The notes below the pieces were generated by a model. It did not search any database, was not told the DNA's origin, and was given only the letters and a program-made list of their open reading frames with translations. Below, one piece after another: positions 49,725 to 58,082 of a DNA stretch of 64,000 nucleotides; the first letter of the stretch is position 1; each line of letters starts with the position of its first letter. The position numbers and the translations under genes are program-made. The DNA is from JAAYEA01 sp012689325 (GTDB taxonomy: Bacteria > Chloroflexota > Anaerolineae > JAAYEA01): positions 1-64,000 of the forward strand of contig DAITVZ010000008.1 of the NCBI GenBank assembly GCA_036841525.1. The letters are read 5' to 3'.

Positions 49725-50357
49725 CTATGATTGCACCAGCGGAGATAGAGACGAGATCGCCACAGGCAACACCAGCGCGAGCAAGTTGATCGTCACGCGG
49801 CTGGCGATGGCGGCGCTCAGGCCCAGCCGCCGGTAGACATAGCTCTGCACCAACCCAATGATGGCATAGAGCCCCACCACCAGGGCCAAGTCGCCGATGC
49901 GCAGGCCCGGCACCGGCAGGAAAAAGACCAGCGCCACCAGCGCATACAACGCGATCGAGATGGGCAGGCCCAGCTCGCGTTGCACGAATCCGCGAAAATA
50001 CAGCTCTTCCAGCGGCGCCGCCACGAGCACGAGCTGATAGAACAACAGGAGCCCATCCGAGGTCCCCAAGATCGTGGCGACGAACTCGGGCAGGCGAGAC
50101 CAGCCGAAGGCCATAAAGGGCACGCTGGCCACCACCCCGATCAGCACGCCCCAGCCCACATTGGTCCAGGAAAAGCTCGCTCGCACCGGCCGCGCCTCGA
50201 CATACACCAACGCGGCCAGCAGCAAAGCAAGCCACAGGACCGTCTGCCGCAGCGGCTGCTCCAGCTTCCAGGTGCCCACGCCGATGGCGACCAGGAGCAA
50301 CAGGCTGATGTAGGGATTGACCCGCGCTCCCGGTTGGCGGCGCCGCCTCTTGACCAC
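49725..50357 (-). CDS. CPBP-family (Abi-type) membrane protein with missing metal ligands
   Basis: 210 residues with about seven helices. The first CPBP motif, EELYFRG, is present, but the His expected in the second motif (FFLPVPG) and in the third (AAIASRVTIN, Arg in place of His) is not found. It is therefore likely inactive as a protease. The start is GTG at 50357, two bases before the threonine aldolase stop. It could be a membrane scaffold or regulator. Confidence 0.72.
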   Translation of the reverse strand: MVKRRRRQPGARVNPYISLLLLVAIGVGTWKLEQPLRQTVLWLALLLAALVYVEARPVRASFSWTNVGWGVLIGVVASVPFMAFGWSRLPEFVATILGTSDGLLLFYQLVLVAAPLEELYFRGFVQRELGLPISIALYALVALVFFLPVPGLRIGDLALVVGLYAIIGLVQSYVYRRLGLSAAIASRVTINLLALVLPVAISSLSPLVQS

Positions 50358-50359
50358 AG

Positions 50360-51406
50360 CTATCCCTCCATGACCCGCTTGATCACGCCCAGGGCATAAG
50401 TGATATCCTCGGCCTCGATGCCATAGTGGGTCACCACCCGCACCTGGGGCAGGCCCGTGCTGGGCCGCGACAAGACCCTGACGCCGTCCGCCGCCAGCTT
50501 GGCGACGAACTCGGCGCTGGACATGCCCGGCTTGGAAATGTCCACGTAGAGGATGTTGGTCACCACGCGGCGGGGATCGCAGACCAGCCCCTTGATCTGG
50601 GCGACGCCCTCGGCAAAGGCGCGGGCGTTGCGGTGGTCGTCCGCCAGCCGATCCACCATCTGCTCCAGCGCGACGACGCCCGCCGCGGCGATGATGCCCG
50701 CCTGCCGCATGCCGCCGCCGACCACCTTGCGCGTGCGCTTGGCCTCCCGGATAAAGTCGGCGCTGCCGCAGACCATCGAGCCCACCGGGGCTGCCAGGCC
50801 CTTGGAGAGGCAGAATTGCACCGAGTCCATCTCGGCCACCAGCTCTTTGACGCTGACGCCCAGCGCCACGGCGGCGTTAAAGATGCGCGCGCCGTCCACG
50901 TGCGTGGCGAGCTTGTGCTTGCGGGCGATGGCCGCCACCTGGCCCATCTGGGCCGGGGTCAGGGCGTTGCCAAAGCAGGTGTTATGGGTGTTCTCCAGGC
51001 AGATCAGCCGCGAGGTGGGGTAATGGATATTGTCGCCGCGCACCGCCCCCTCGACCTCTTTCAGGTCCAGCGTCCCATCGGGCAGGTTGGGCACCGTGTG
51101 CGGCACGATGCCGCCCAGCGCCGCCAGGCCGCCCTGCTCGTTGATAAAGATGTGGGCCTTGTCGCCTAGAATCACCTCGTCGCCGCGCCCGCAGTGGGCC
51201 AGCAGCGAGACCAGGTTGCCCATGGTGCCGCTCACCACCAACAGGGCGGCCTCCTTGCCAGTGCGCTCCGCCGCCAGCTCTTGCAGGCGGTTGACAGTGG
51301 GGTCCTCGCCAAAGACGTCATCGCCGAGCTCGGCGCGATACATGGCCTCGCGCATGGCCGGCGAGGGCAGGGTAACGGTGTCGCTGCGTAGATCGACCAG
51401 TCTCAT
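50360..51406 (-). CDS. ltaE: Low-specificity L-threonine aldolase
   Basis: 348 residues of the fold-type I PLP family. N-terminal DLRSDTVTLPSPAMREAM and GDDVFGEDPTVNRLQE are signatures. HVDGARIFNA holds the PLP-binding Asp and LSKGLAAPVGS the Schiff-base Lys. It cleaves L-threonine and L-allo-threonine to glycine and acetaldehyde. It lies in a minus-strand run with the nitrilase-like gene 9 bases upstream. Confidence 0.93.
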   Translation of the reverse strand: MRLVDLRSDTVTLPSPAMREAMYRAELGDDVFGEDPTVNRLQELAAERTGKEAALLVVSGTMGNLVSLLAHCGRGDEVILGDKAHIFINEQGGLAALGGIVPHTVPNLPDGTLDLKEVEGAVRGDNIHYPTSRLICLENTHNTCFGNALTPAQMGQVAAIARKHKLATHVDGARIFNAAVALGVSVKELVAEMDSVQFCLSKGLAAPVGSMVCGSADFIREAKRTRKVVGGGMRQAGIIAAAGVVALEQMVDRLADDHRNARAFAEGVAQIKGLVCDPRRVVTNILYVDISKPGMSSAEFVAKLAADGVRVLSRPSTGLPQVRVVTHYGIEAEDITYALGVIKRVMEG

Positions 51407-51415
51407 AGGGCCTCC

Positions 51416-52255
51416 CTAATACATTTTGACCAATTCGCGGTAGCTGCGCGGCTGGCGAGCCTGCAGCAGTTGAAAATCGTCGCGGAAGCGCCGCACCTCG
51501 TCCAGATCGAGCTTGGCGACGGCATACTTTTCCACCTCGTGCTCTTCGCCTTGCTCGTTCTTCACCGGCTCGATCATGGCGCAGCTCTCGCCGCGCGGCC
51601 CGGTGATCATGCTATCGCCGAGGAAGGAATAGGTGTACTCTTCGCCCACGCGGTTGGCCGAGGCGATATAGACCGAGTTCTCGAAGGCCCGCGCTCGGTT
51701 ATAGGTGCGCCACTCGTCGCGGTGCGGCTTTTCCCAGTCGGCGCAGACGCAGACCAGGTCGGCCTCCTGCAGCACGAGGCTGCGCGTCGCCTCCGGGAAG
51801 GCGAGGTCCCAGCCGATGAGGATGCCCAGGCGCCCAAAGGCGGTATCCGCGACCACAAAGCGGTAGCCGGGGCGGAAAGCCAGCCGCTCCTCGCCCTTCA
51901 AGTGGACCTTGGCGTACTTGGTGATCACTTCGCCTTCCGGGCCCACCAGCACCGCCGAGTTATAGATCACGCTATCCGGCTTGCCCTCCTCGGCCATGCC
52001 AAAGAGGATATGGGTGCTGAAGCGGCTGGCCCGCTCGGCCAAATAGTTGGTGGTGTGGCCGGGCACGGACTGCGCCAAATCGGTAAAATGCACGCCGCAT
52101 TCATAGCCCGTGGTGGCCAGCTCGGGGAAAACGATCAGGTCCGTGTCCTGGTGCAGGCAGATCTCCTCGACGATCTGGCCCATGCGCGCCATATTCTCTT
52201 CCACCGCGCCCAACTTGGGCGCCATCTGGACGACCGCGACGGTGACTTCTTTCAT
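51416..52255 (-). CDS. Nitrilase-superfamily protein without catalytic Cys
   Basis: 279 residues of the carbon-nitrogen hydrolase fold. The catalytic Glu (VFPEL) and Lys (KVHLKGEE) are present, but the nucleophile motif, normally ICxDxxFPE, reads LIGWDLAFPEATR, with Gly (codon GGC) in place of Cys. The dimer motif RAFENSVYIASANRVG is intact. It should not hydrolyse amides and may act as a binding protein or regulator. The gene has its own promoter (52303-52331) and a palindromic operator at the transcription start. Confidence 0.88.
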   Translation of the reverse strand: MKEVTVAVVQMAPKLGAVEENMARMGQIVEEICLHQDTDLIVFPELATTGYECGVHFTDLAQSVPGHTTNYLAERASRFSTHILFGMAEEGKPDSVIYNSAVLVGPEGEVITKYAKVHLKGEERLAFRPGYRFVVADTAFGRLGILIGWDLAFPEATRSLVLQEADLVCVCADWEKPHRDEWRTYNRARAFENSVYIASANRVGEEYTYSFLGDSMITGPRGESCAMIEPVKNEQGEEHEVEKYAVAKLDLDEVRRFRDDFQLLQARQPRSYRELVKMY

Positions 52256-52279
52256 GGCAAGGGTCCTTTCTTCCGACAG

Positions 52280-52299
52280 AATAGAACACCAGTTCTATT
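52280..52299 (-). promoter_or_regulatory. Palindromic operator at the nitrilase-like promoter (GAAC-N4-GTTC)
   Basis: AATAGAAC-ACCA-GTTCTATT is a perfect 8+8 palindrome that begins 4 bases after the -10 box, over the likely transcription start. Its core matches the GAAC-N4-GTTC of Gram-positive-type LexA boxes, so SOS control is possible; another repressor cannot be excluded. Confidence 0.6.
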
Positions 52300-52302
52300 C
52301 GC

Positions 52303-52331
52303 AGTATATGGTGATTCCTGCTGGGGGTCAA
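52303..52331 (-). promoter_or_regulatory. Promoter of the nitrilase-like gene
   Basis: Minus strand: TTGACC (52331-52326), 17 bp, TATACT (52308-52303). The -35 box overlaps the stop codon of rluA. Confidence 0.75.
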
Positions 52332-53257
52332 GTCAGCGAGTCTGGCACGGCCAGCCCCAGCGTATCCAGGGCTTGGGTCAGGTCGCCAGGCAAGGGCGCG
52401 CTAAAGGTCGCCCGCTCGCCGGTGCCGGGCAAGGTGAAGGTCAGGCGCCAGGCGTGCAGGAACTGGCGGCGCAGGCCCAAGCGCTCCTTCTTCCCGCCAT
52501 AGACCCGATCCCCCACCACCGGATGGCCGATGGCCGCCAGGTGCACGCGGATCTGGTGTGTGCGGCCGGTCTCGGGGTAGGCTTCCAGTAAGGTGAAGGG
52601 GTCCGCATGGTCGCGGACCTGATAGGCCGTGCGAGCCGGGCGCCCCCCCACCGAGACCACCGCCATGCGCTTCCGCCGAGCCGGGTCGCGGCCGATGGGC
52701 GCCTCGATGACGCCCTGCGCCGGCTCCAGTCGGCCTTCCACCAGCGCCAGATAGACCTTTTTCACCTGCCGCCGCTTGAACTGGCCCTGCAACTGCTGGC
52801 GGGCCTCCTCGTGCTTGGCCACCAGCAACAGGCCCGAGGTGTCGCGGTCCAGGCGGTGGACGATGCCGGGGCGCTCCCCTTCCTGCAAGGCCAGCTCGGG
52901 CAAATAGTTGAGCAGGGCGTTCACCAGCGTCCCCTGGCTTTGGCCCGCGCCAGGGTGCACGACCAGCCCCGCGGGCTTGTTGACCACCAGCACGTCGGCA
53001 TCCTCGTACAGGATGTCCAGGGCCAGCGGCTCGGCCACAGGCTGGGTCGCCGCCGGCCGGGGCAGGGTGACGGCGATGGCGTCGCCCTGGGCGATGCGAT
53101 AGCTCGCCTTGCTCGGGGCGCCGTTGACCAGCACCTGCCCCTCGACGATGAGCTTTTGCAGCGCGGCGCGCGAAAAATCGGCAAGCTCCTGAGCCAGGTG
53201 CTTGTCGAGTCGTTCCCCCCCTTGATCCACTATCCAGGCGATGCTTGGCGTATTCAT
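52328..53257 (-). CDS. RluA-family 23S/tRNA pseudouridine synthase
   Basis: 309 residues. N-terminal S4 RNA-binding domain (ERLDKHLAQELADFSRAALQK), then the catalytic domain with the Asp in GIVHRLDRDTSGL and the TGRTHQIRVHLA motif. It converts uridine to pseudouridine in rRNA or tRNA; which site cannot be told, though the S4 domain favours an RluD-type enzyme. It is co-directional with lspA 45 bases upstream, a common bacterial pair. Confidence 0.94.
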   Translation of the reverse strand: MNTPSIAWIVDQGGERLDKHLAQELADFSRAALQKLIVEGQVLVNGAPSKASYRIAQGDAIAVTLPRPAATQPVAEPLALDILYEDADVLVVNKPAGLVVHPGAGQSQGTLVNALLNYLPELALQEGERPGIVHRLDRDTSGLLLVAKHEEARQQLQGQFKRRQVKKVYLALVEGRLEPAQGVIEAPIGRDPARRKRMAVVSVGGRPARTAYQVRDHADPFTLLEAYPETGRTHQIRVHLAAIGHPVVGDRVYGGKKERLGLRRQFLHAWRLTFTLPGTGERATFSAPLPGDLTQALDTLGLAVPDSLT

Positions 53258-53302
53258 TGGGTGTCTGCGAGGCTCGCGTGGTTCGCATCGGGCCGGCCGA
53301 GG

Positions 53303-53842
53303 TCAGTTGTTCTCCGGCTCGAGCTGCTTGGCCTGGATCCATTCGTCATCGGCCTTGAACAGCAAGTAATAGGCCAGTATCACCACGCCGATCACAACGG
53401 CGCTATCCGCCACGTTAAAGACTGGCCAGAAATGGAAATCGATCCAGTCGATGACGTGCCCGTGACGCAGGCGGTCGATCAGGTTGCCCGTGGCGCCGCC
53501 GAGCTGCAGGGCCAAGGCGGCCCTCACCAACCCCTGATTCGCGGGCACATGGCGCTGAAAGATCAGGATTGCCGCGATGATCGCCACCGCCACGATCATG
53601 AAAAGGGCGCTGCCGCCGGGAAAGAGGCCGAAAGCAGCCCCCGTATTGGTCACCACGCTCAAGGTCACCACGGGGCGCAAGGCGGGGATCGGGTTCCAGG
53701 GCTGCACCGAGGGAAGGTAGCGGAGCGCCAGCTCCTTGGTGAGCTGATCCAGCGCCAACACCACCGCCGCCACGCCGACCAGCATTAACTCGGGTCGTCT
53801 GTTCTTGGGCAAAATCGCCTCTCCCAATCCAGGATCGCTCAT
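53303..53842 (-). CDS. lspA: Lipoprotein signal peptidase II
   Basis: 179 residues with four membrane helices. Signature residues are NTGAAFGL, GGATGNLIDRL and FNVADSAVVIG, the last two supplying the catalytic aspartates. It cuts prolipoproteins before the lipid-modified Cys, which the three solute-binding proteins in the window require. ATG 53842 is preferred because the peptide upstream of it is not family-like; the ribosome site is weak. Confidence 0.93.
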   Translation of the reverse strand: MSDPGLGEAILPKNRRPELMLVGVAAVVLALDQLTKELALRYLPSVQPWNPIPALRPVVTLSVVTNTGAAFGLFPGGSALFMIVAVAIIAAILIFQRHVPANQGLVRAALALQLGGATGNLIDRLRHGHVIDWIDFHFWPVFNVADSAVVIGVVILAYYLLFKADDEWIQAKQLEPENN

Positions 53843-53876
53843 CGGCCAGGGGATCGCGGCCCCATGGCGGGCGCCG

Positions 53877-54230
53877 CTACGAGCGCTCCTCCAGAGCCTT
53901 TTGGCACGCCAAACAATGACGCGCGTGCGGCCAAGCCTCCAGCCGGTCCGACTCGATGGGCTGCCCGCAGCGCTCGCAAACCCCAAAGCCTCCTTGGCGT
54001 AGCTTGTTCAGCGCAAGCTGCACCATCTCGAGCTCGAGTTCCGTGTTTTGCCGCAGCGCCAGGTTCTTGGCTTGCTCAAAGACCTCCGTGGCATCATCCG
54101 CCATGTGCGAACTATAGCCAGGATGCTCGCCGGCGAGCGTTTCCTGTTCTTTGCTCAGGTCCTGCCGCAGATGAGCTTGTTCCGCCAGGAGCCGGGCCTC
54201 AAACTGTTTCTTCTGCTCAGCCGAGAGCAT
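53877..54230 (-). CDS. DksA/TraR-type zinc-finger protein
   Basis: 117 residues. Long N-terminal helical hairpin (about 1-75) with acidic tip region, then a Cys4 zinc finger: CERCGQPI and CLAC about 20 residues on. Family members enter the RNA polymerase secondary channel and alter promoter kinetics in the stringent response. ATG 54230 is chosen because GGAGG lies 7 bases upstream, leaving GTG 54236 too close. It ends 34 bases before lspA. Confidence 0.9.
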   Translation of the reverse strand: MLSAEQKKQFEARLLAEQAHLRQDLSKEQETLAGEHPGYSSHMADDATEVFEQAKNLALRQNTELELEMVQLALNKLRQGGFGVCERCGQPIESDRLEAWPHARHCLACQKALEERS

Positions 54231-54278
54231 GTGCACACCTCCATGCGACGCATGAGCAAACCGCCCCCTAGGTTCTTC

Positions 54279-54307
54279 ATTCTACACCTATTTGCAGGCA
54301 AGGCCAA
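54279..54307 (-). promoter_or_regulatory. Promoter of the DksA-type gene
   Basis: Minus strand: TTGGCC (54307-54302), 17 bp, TAGAAT (54284-54279). Confidence 0.55.
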
Positions 54308-54329
54308 ACCCTTGGCGCAGGCCGACCAC

Positions 54330-54358
54330 TTGTGCCCCCGGGGCCCGCGTGCTATAAT
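54330..54358 (+). promoter_or_regulatory. Promoter of the MazG-like / deoC unit
   Basis: TTGTGC (54330-54335), 17 bp, consensus TATAAT (54353-54358). Confidence 0.75.
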
Positions 54359-54405
54359 GCGCGTCGTGACCAGCGCTTTTCACCCTGAGGAGGCGGTACC
54401 CGCAC

Positions 54406-54717
54406 ATGTCTGAACCGACCGGTCTGAATGCCAAGATGGCCGAGGTCCGCGCGCTGACCGACGCCAAGGGCTTTTCCTCCAGCCAGGAGCGGATCTGGGA
54501 GATGCTGGCCCTGATCCACACCGAAGTCTCGGAGGCCACCGATGCGTACAAAAAGGGCGAGGGGATGGAAAAGGTCGGGGAAGAGCTGATCGATGCCATC
54601 ATTCGCATCCTGCACCTGCTCTCGGCGCTGGAGCTGGACGCGGACCAGCTTTTCGAGGACAAAATGGACGTCAATTGGAAGCGCCCGCACAAGTACGGCA
54701 CGGCCCGCGGCGGCTAA
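54406..54717 (+). CDS. MazG-like nucleoside triphosphate pyrophosphohydrolase
   Basis: 103 residues, all helical. The metal-binding pattern is EVSEATDAYKKG followed by EELIDAIIRILHL (E-x2-E ... E-x2-D), as in the all-alpha NTP-PPase superfamily. Such enzymes clear abnormal nucleotides. AGGAGGCGG-type sequence lies before the ATG. It is 22 bases upstream of deoC in one unit devoted to nucleotide breakdown. Confidence 0.88.
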   Translation: MSEPTGLNAKMAEVRALTDAKGFSSSQERIWEMLALIHTEVSEATDAYKKGEGMEKVGEELIDAIIRILHLLSALELDADQLFEDKMDVNWKRPHKYGTARGG

Positions 54718-54739
54718 CGGGCGCGCGAGGAGGTTGCAC

Positions 54740-55435
54740 ATGGCCCTGATCGATGTGGATAAACTGACGGCGGCCCAGATCGCCAAGACTATCGACCACA
54801 CGCTGCTCAAGCCGGAGGCGACTCCGGCGCAGGTGGACCAGATCTGCGACGAGGCCATCGCCCACGGCTTTGCGGCGGTATGCGTGAACCCCTGCAACGT
54901 CCGCCAGGTGGCGCAGCGCCTGGCTGGCTCCGGCGTGCACGTGGCCTCCGTGGCTGGCTTTCCCCTGGGCGCCGCCTTGCCCCAGGTGAAAGCCTACGAG
55001 ACAGAGCAGGCCTTGCTGGATGGCGCGGACGAGATCGACATGGTGATCAACGTCGGCGCGCTCAAGGCGGGCGATGACGCCCTGGTGCAGCGCGACATCG
55101 CGGCGGTGGTCGCCGCCGCCCACCGGCGCGGGGCGGCCTGCAAGGTGATCATCGAGGCCGCGCTGCTCACCGACGAGGAAAAGGTGCGCGCCTGCCAGCT
55201 CGCCAAGGCCGCGGGCGCCGACTATGTCAAGACCTCCACCGGCTTTGGCCCTGGCGGGGCGACGGCGGAGGATGTGGCCCTGATGCGCCGGACCGTGGGG
55301 CCCGAGATGGGCGTCAAGGCCGCGGGGGGCATCCGCACCCTGGCGCAGGCCAAGGCCATGATCGCCGCGGGAGCCACGCGCATCGGCGCCAGCGCCGGCG
55401 TCAAGATCATCCAAGAGGTCCAGCAGTCCAGCTAA
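54740..55435 (+). CDS. deoC: Deoxyribose-phosphate aldolase
   Basis: 231 residues, normal length. IDHTLLKPEAT, the Asp of DGADEIDMVINVG, the Schiff-base Lys in DYVKTSTGF and the second Lys in GVKAAGGIRT are all present. It cleaves 2-deoxyribose-5-phosphate to glyceraldehyde-3-phosphate and acetaldehyde in deoxynucleoside use. ATG 54740 follows GAGGAGG. Confidence 0.96.
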   Translation: MALIDVDKLTAAQIAKTIDHTLLKPEATPAQVDQICDEAIAHGFAAVCVNPCNVRQVAQRLAGSGVHVASVAGFPLGAALPQVKAYETEQALLDGADEIDMVINVGALKAGDDALVQRDIAAVVAAAHRRGAACKVIIEAALLTDEEKVRACQLAKAAGADYVKTSTGFGPGGATAEDVALMRRTVGPEMGVKAAGGIRTLAQAKAMIAAGATRIGASAGVKIIQEVQQSS

Positions 55436-55460
55436 CCACGGCGCATTGCGCGGGCGAACC

Positions 55461-57290
55461 ATGACCAAAGCATATCCCGAATTCGAGATCAGGATCGGCC
55501 CCGAGCTGGGCGAAGGCCACCCCTTCATCGCCCAGGGCCCGGATCAACAGCCGGGCGTGCTGGGCTATTTCGCGTCGCCTTTCGCGCGGGAGGAGGTGGA
55601 TACGCTCCTCTCCGCCCTGATGGCCGGGTGCGCCGCCCCCGCCAACGGCCAGGCCACGCTGCTGGAGCGCGTGGGCGGCGCGCTTTACCAGGCGCTGTTC
55701 GACCAGCCCGCGAGACAGCTCTATGACCGTTGCCTGGCCAGCGCGGGAGGCCGGCTGCGCCTCAAGCTGACCACCACCGAGCCGGCGCTGGCTTGCCTGC
55801 CCTGGGAATACCTGCACGACGGGCAGCGCTTCCTGGGGATGGACCTGGAGACCCCCATCGTGCGCGGGGTCATCACCCGGCCCTGGCCCAACCAGCCAGC
55901 CCGCCCGCTGCGCCTGCTCATCCTCGGCTCGAGCCCACTGGACCAGGCGCCGCTGGAGATCGCCCGCGAGCACGACCTGATCCAGCGCGAGCTGGCCAAG
56001 TTGGCCAGCCAGGGGCAGATGGTCGTCAAGCGGCTGGACGGGCAGCGCATCGTCGCCGACCTGCCGCAGCTCTTGCTCGAGTTCGCGCCCCACGTCCTGC
56101 ATTTTGCCGGGCACGGCAACCTGGAGGGCATCCTGCTGGAAGACGAGCGCGGAAACAGCCGCCCCCTCACCGGGGCCAGCCTGCGCGACCTGTTGGGCAA
56201 CATCAAGTCTTTGCAGTTGGTGGTCTTGAACGCGTGCCAGGCAGGCGGCGTCGGGGGCGCCCGGGACCGGCTGAGCGTGGCCGCGCGGCTGGTCCAATTG
56301 GGCCTGCCCATGGCCGTGGGCATGCAGTTCCCCATCTCGGACGCGGCGGCGCTGGCCTTTTCGGAGGGCTTTTACGAGGCCCTGGCCCAGCGACTGCCCC
56401 TGGAGGCGGCCGCCGTTTGGGCGCGCGTGCGGATCAGCTATTACCTCTCCCTGCAGAGCGGGCAGACCTACGAGTGGGGCACCCCGGTCATTTATAGCCC
56501 GGCCGCGCCCTGGCGCATCGATTGGCGCCAGGTGATGGCGCGGGCCACGCAACAGCGCGCCCAGCGCCAGCGCGCCACGCTGCCCGCCCACATCTTGGGG
56601 CGCGACGGCAAAGCAATGCGCCTGATCCCCGCGGGCAACTTTATCATGGGCACGGACCACGGCCCCGAAGACGAGCGTCCCCAACACCAGGTACCCTTGC
56701 CCGCCTACTGGATGGACGTGCAGCCAGTGACCAACGCCGAGTACGCCCAGTTCGTGCAGGCCACCGGCCGCAAAGCCCCGCCGCACTGGCCGGACGGCGA
56801 GTACCCGCCCGAAAAGATGGACCACCCGGTGGTCAACGTGAGCTGGGAGGATGCCCAGGCCTATGCGCGCTGGGCGGGCAAGCGGCTGCCCACCGAGGCC
56901 GAGTGGGAAAAGGCCGCGCGCGGGACCGATGGCCGCGCCTGGCCGTGGGGGCCAACCTTCCACCCCAGCCGCTGCAACAGCCGCGAGTCGGGCAGCGGGG
57001 ACACCTCCCCGGTGGGTAGCCATTCCCCCCAGGGCGATAGCCCCTACGGCTTGGCCGACATGGCTGGCAACGTCTGGGAATGGACGGCGGACCTCTACCG
57101 CCCGTACCCAGGCAGCACCTATGCCTGCGCCAGCTATGCGGAGCCCAACCGCGTGCTGCGCGGCGGCTCCTGGAGCTATGGGCGAGACTATGCGCGGTGC
57201 GCGGCGCGCACCTGCGACTATCCGGATTTCATCTTTGCGAGCTATGGATTCCGCTGCGTCATCGACGTCAAGATGTACCTGCCGGGATAA
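55461..57290 (+). CDS. CHAT peptidase fused to a formylglycine-generating-enzyme-like domain
   Basis: 609 residues, cytoplasmic. Residues about 1-375 form a CHAT caspase-like domain with His218 in HFAGHGN and Cys259 in LNACQAGG. From about 386 to the end is an FGE/SUMF1-type domain (IPAGNFIMGTDHGPEDERP, NVSWEDAQAYARWAGKRLPTE, MAGNVWEWT). In that domain the second active-site Cys (RCAAR) is seen but the partner five residues earlier is Arg, so formylglycine synthesis is unlikely and a binding role is more probable. Such fusions occur in ternary-complex and conflict systems. It sits 25 bases after deoC, with no clear partner. Confidence 0.88.
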   Translation: MTKAYPEFEIRIGPELGEGHPFIAQGPDQQPGVLGYFASPFAREEVDTLLSALMAGCAAPANGQATLLERVGGALYQALFDQPARQLYDRCLASAGGRLRLKLTTTEPALACLPWEYLHDGQRFLGMDLETPIVRGVITRPWPNQPARPLRLLILGSSPLDQAPLEIAREHDLIQRELAKLASQGQMVVKRLDGQRIVADLPQLLLEFAPHVLHFAGHGNLEGILLEDERGNSRPLTGASLRDLLGNIKSLQLVVLNACQAGGVGGARDRLSVAARLVQLGLPMAVGMQFPISDAAALAFSEGFYEALAQRLPLEAAAVWARVRISYYLSLQSGQTYEWGTPVIYSPAAPWRIDWRQVMARATQQRAQRQRATLPAHILGRDGKAMRLIPAGNFIMGTDHGPEDERPQHQVPLPAYWMDVQPVTNAEYAQFVQATGRKAPPHWPDGEYPPEKMDHPVVNVSWEDAQAYARWAGKRLPTEAEWEKAARGTDGRAWPWGPTFHPSRCNSRESGSGDTSPVGSHSPQGDSPYGLADMAGNVWEWTADLYRPYPGSTYACASYAEPNRVLRGGSWSYGRDYARCAARTCDYPDFIFASYGFRCVIDVKMYLPG

Positions 57291-57310
57291 GGGCCACATT
57301 GGGAGGAACC

Positions 57311-58030
57311 TTGAGCGACGAGAGCATCGAGCGGCAACTGCGCCAGGAGATGGTCCTGGTGGGCAAGCTGCTGCACCAGAAGGGGTACGTCGCCGCCACC
57401 GACGGCAACATCTCGGTGCGGTGGGGCGAGGATCGGGTGATGGTCACGCCTAGCGGCATGAGCAAGGGCTTTATGTCGCCAGACGAGATGATCGTCACCG
57501 ACCTGGAAGGGCGGGTTTTGTCCGGCGAGGGAAGGGGCGCCGCCAAGCCCTCCTCCGAGTTCCCGTTGCACCTGCAAGCCTACCGGCAGCGCCCCGACAT
57601 CCGCGCCGTGGTCCACGCCCATCCGCCGGTGGCCATCGCTTGCAGCGTCGCAGGCTTTTCGCTCGAGATGTGCGTGATCCCCGAGGTGGTGGTGACCCTC
57701 GGCTCCATCCCTACCACGCCCTACGCCACGCCGGGGACGCCAGAGGGCGCCGAGGTCATCCGCGACCTGATCCGAACCCGCGACGCCCTGCTGCTGGACC
57801 ACCATGGCGTGGTGGCGGTCGGCGCCAGCGCCATGGACGCGTACCTCAAGCTGGAAAAGGTCGAACACGCCGCGCAAATCATCCTGACGGCGCGGCAATT
57901 GGGGCGGGTGACGCCCCTCACGCCCGCGCAGGTGGACAAGCTGATCGAGATCCGCCGCCGGCATGGCCTGCTGCGCGAGGGAGACGAGGAGGCCCTGCGC
58001 CGCCTCGCCGCGCAGCCGACACCCTTTTAG
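57311..58030 (+). CDS. Class II aldolase/adducin family protein
   Basis: 239 residues. N-terminal VAATDGNISVRWGEDRVMVTPSG, the zinc ligands HAHPP and the later LDHHGVV are those of fuculose-phosphate-type aldolases and related epimerases. The start is TTG at 57311 after GGGAGG. It cleaves a sugar phosphate to dihydroxyacetone phosphate plus an aldehyde. It may belong with deoC and the sugar-type oxidoreductases nearby. Substrate unknown. Confidence 0.88.
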   Translation: MSDESIERQLRQEMVLVGKLLHQKGYVAATDGNISVRWGEDRVMVTPSGMSKGFMSPDEMIVTDLEGRVLSGEGRGAAKPSSEFPLHLQAYRQRPDIRAVVHAHPPVAIACSVAGFSLEMCVIPEVVVTLGSIPTTPYATPGTPEGAEVIRDLIRTRDALLLDHHGVVAVGASAMDAYLKLEKVEHAAQIILTARQLGRVTPLTPAQVDKLIEIRRRHGLLREGDEEALRRLAAQPTPF

Positions 58031-58082
58031 CCAAGCCCCCATGCCGCGAGCGCGATAAGCCATACACGATAGGCGATACGCC

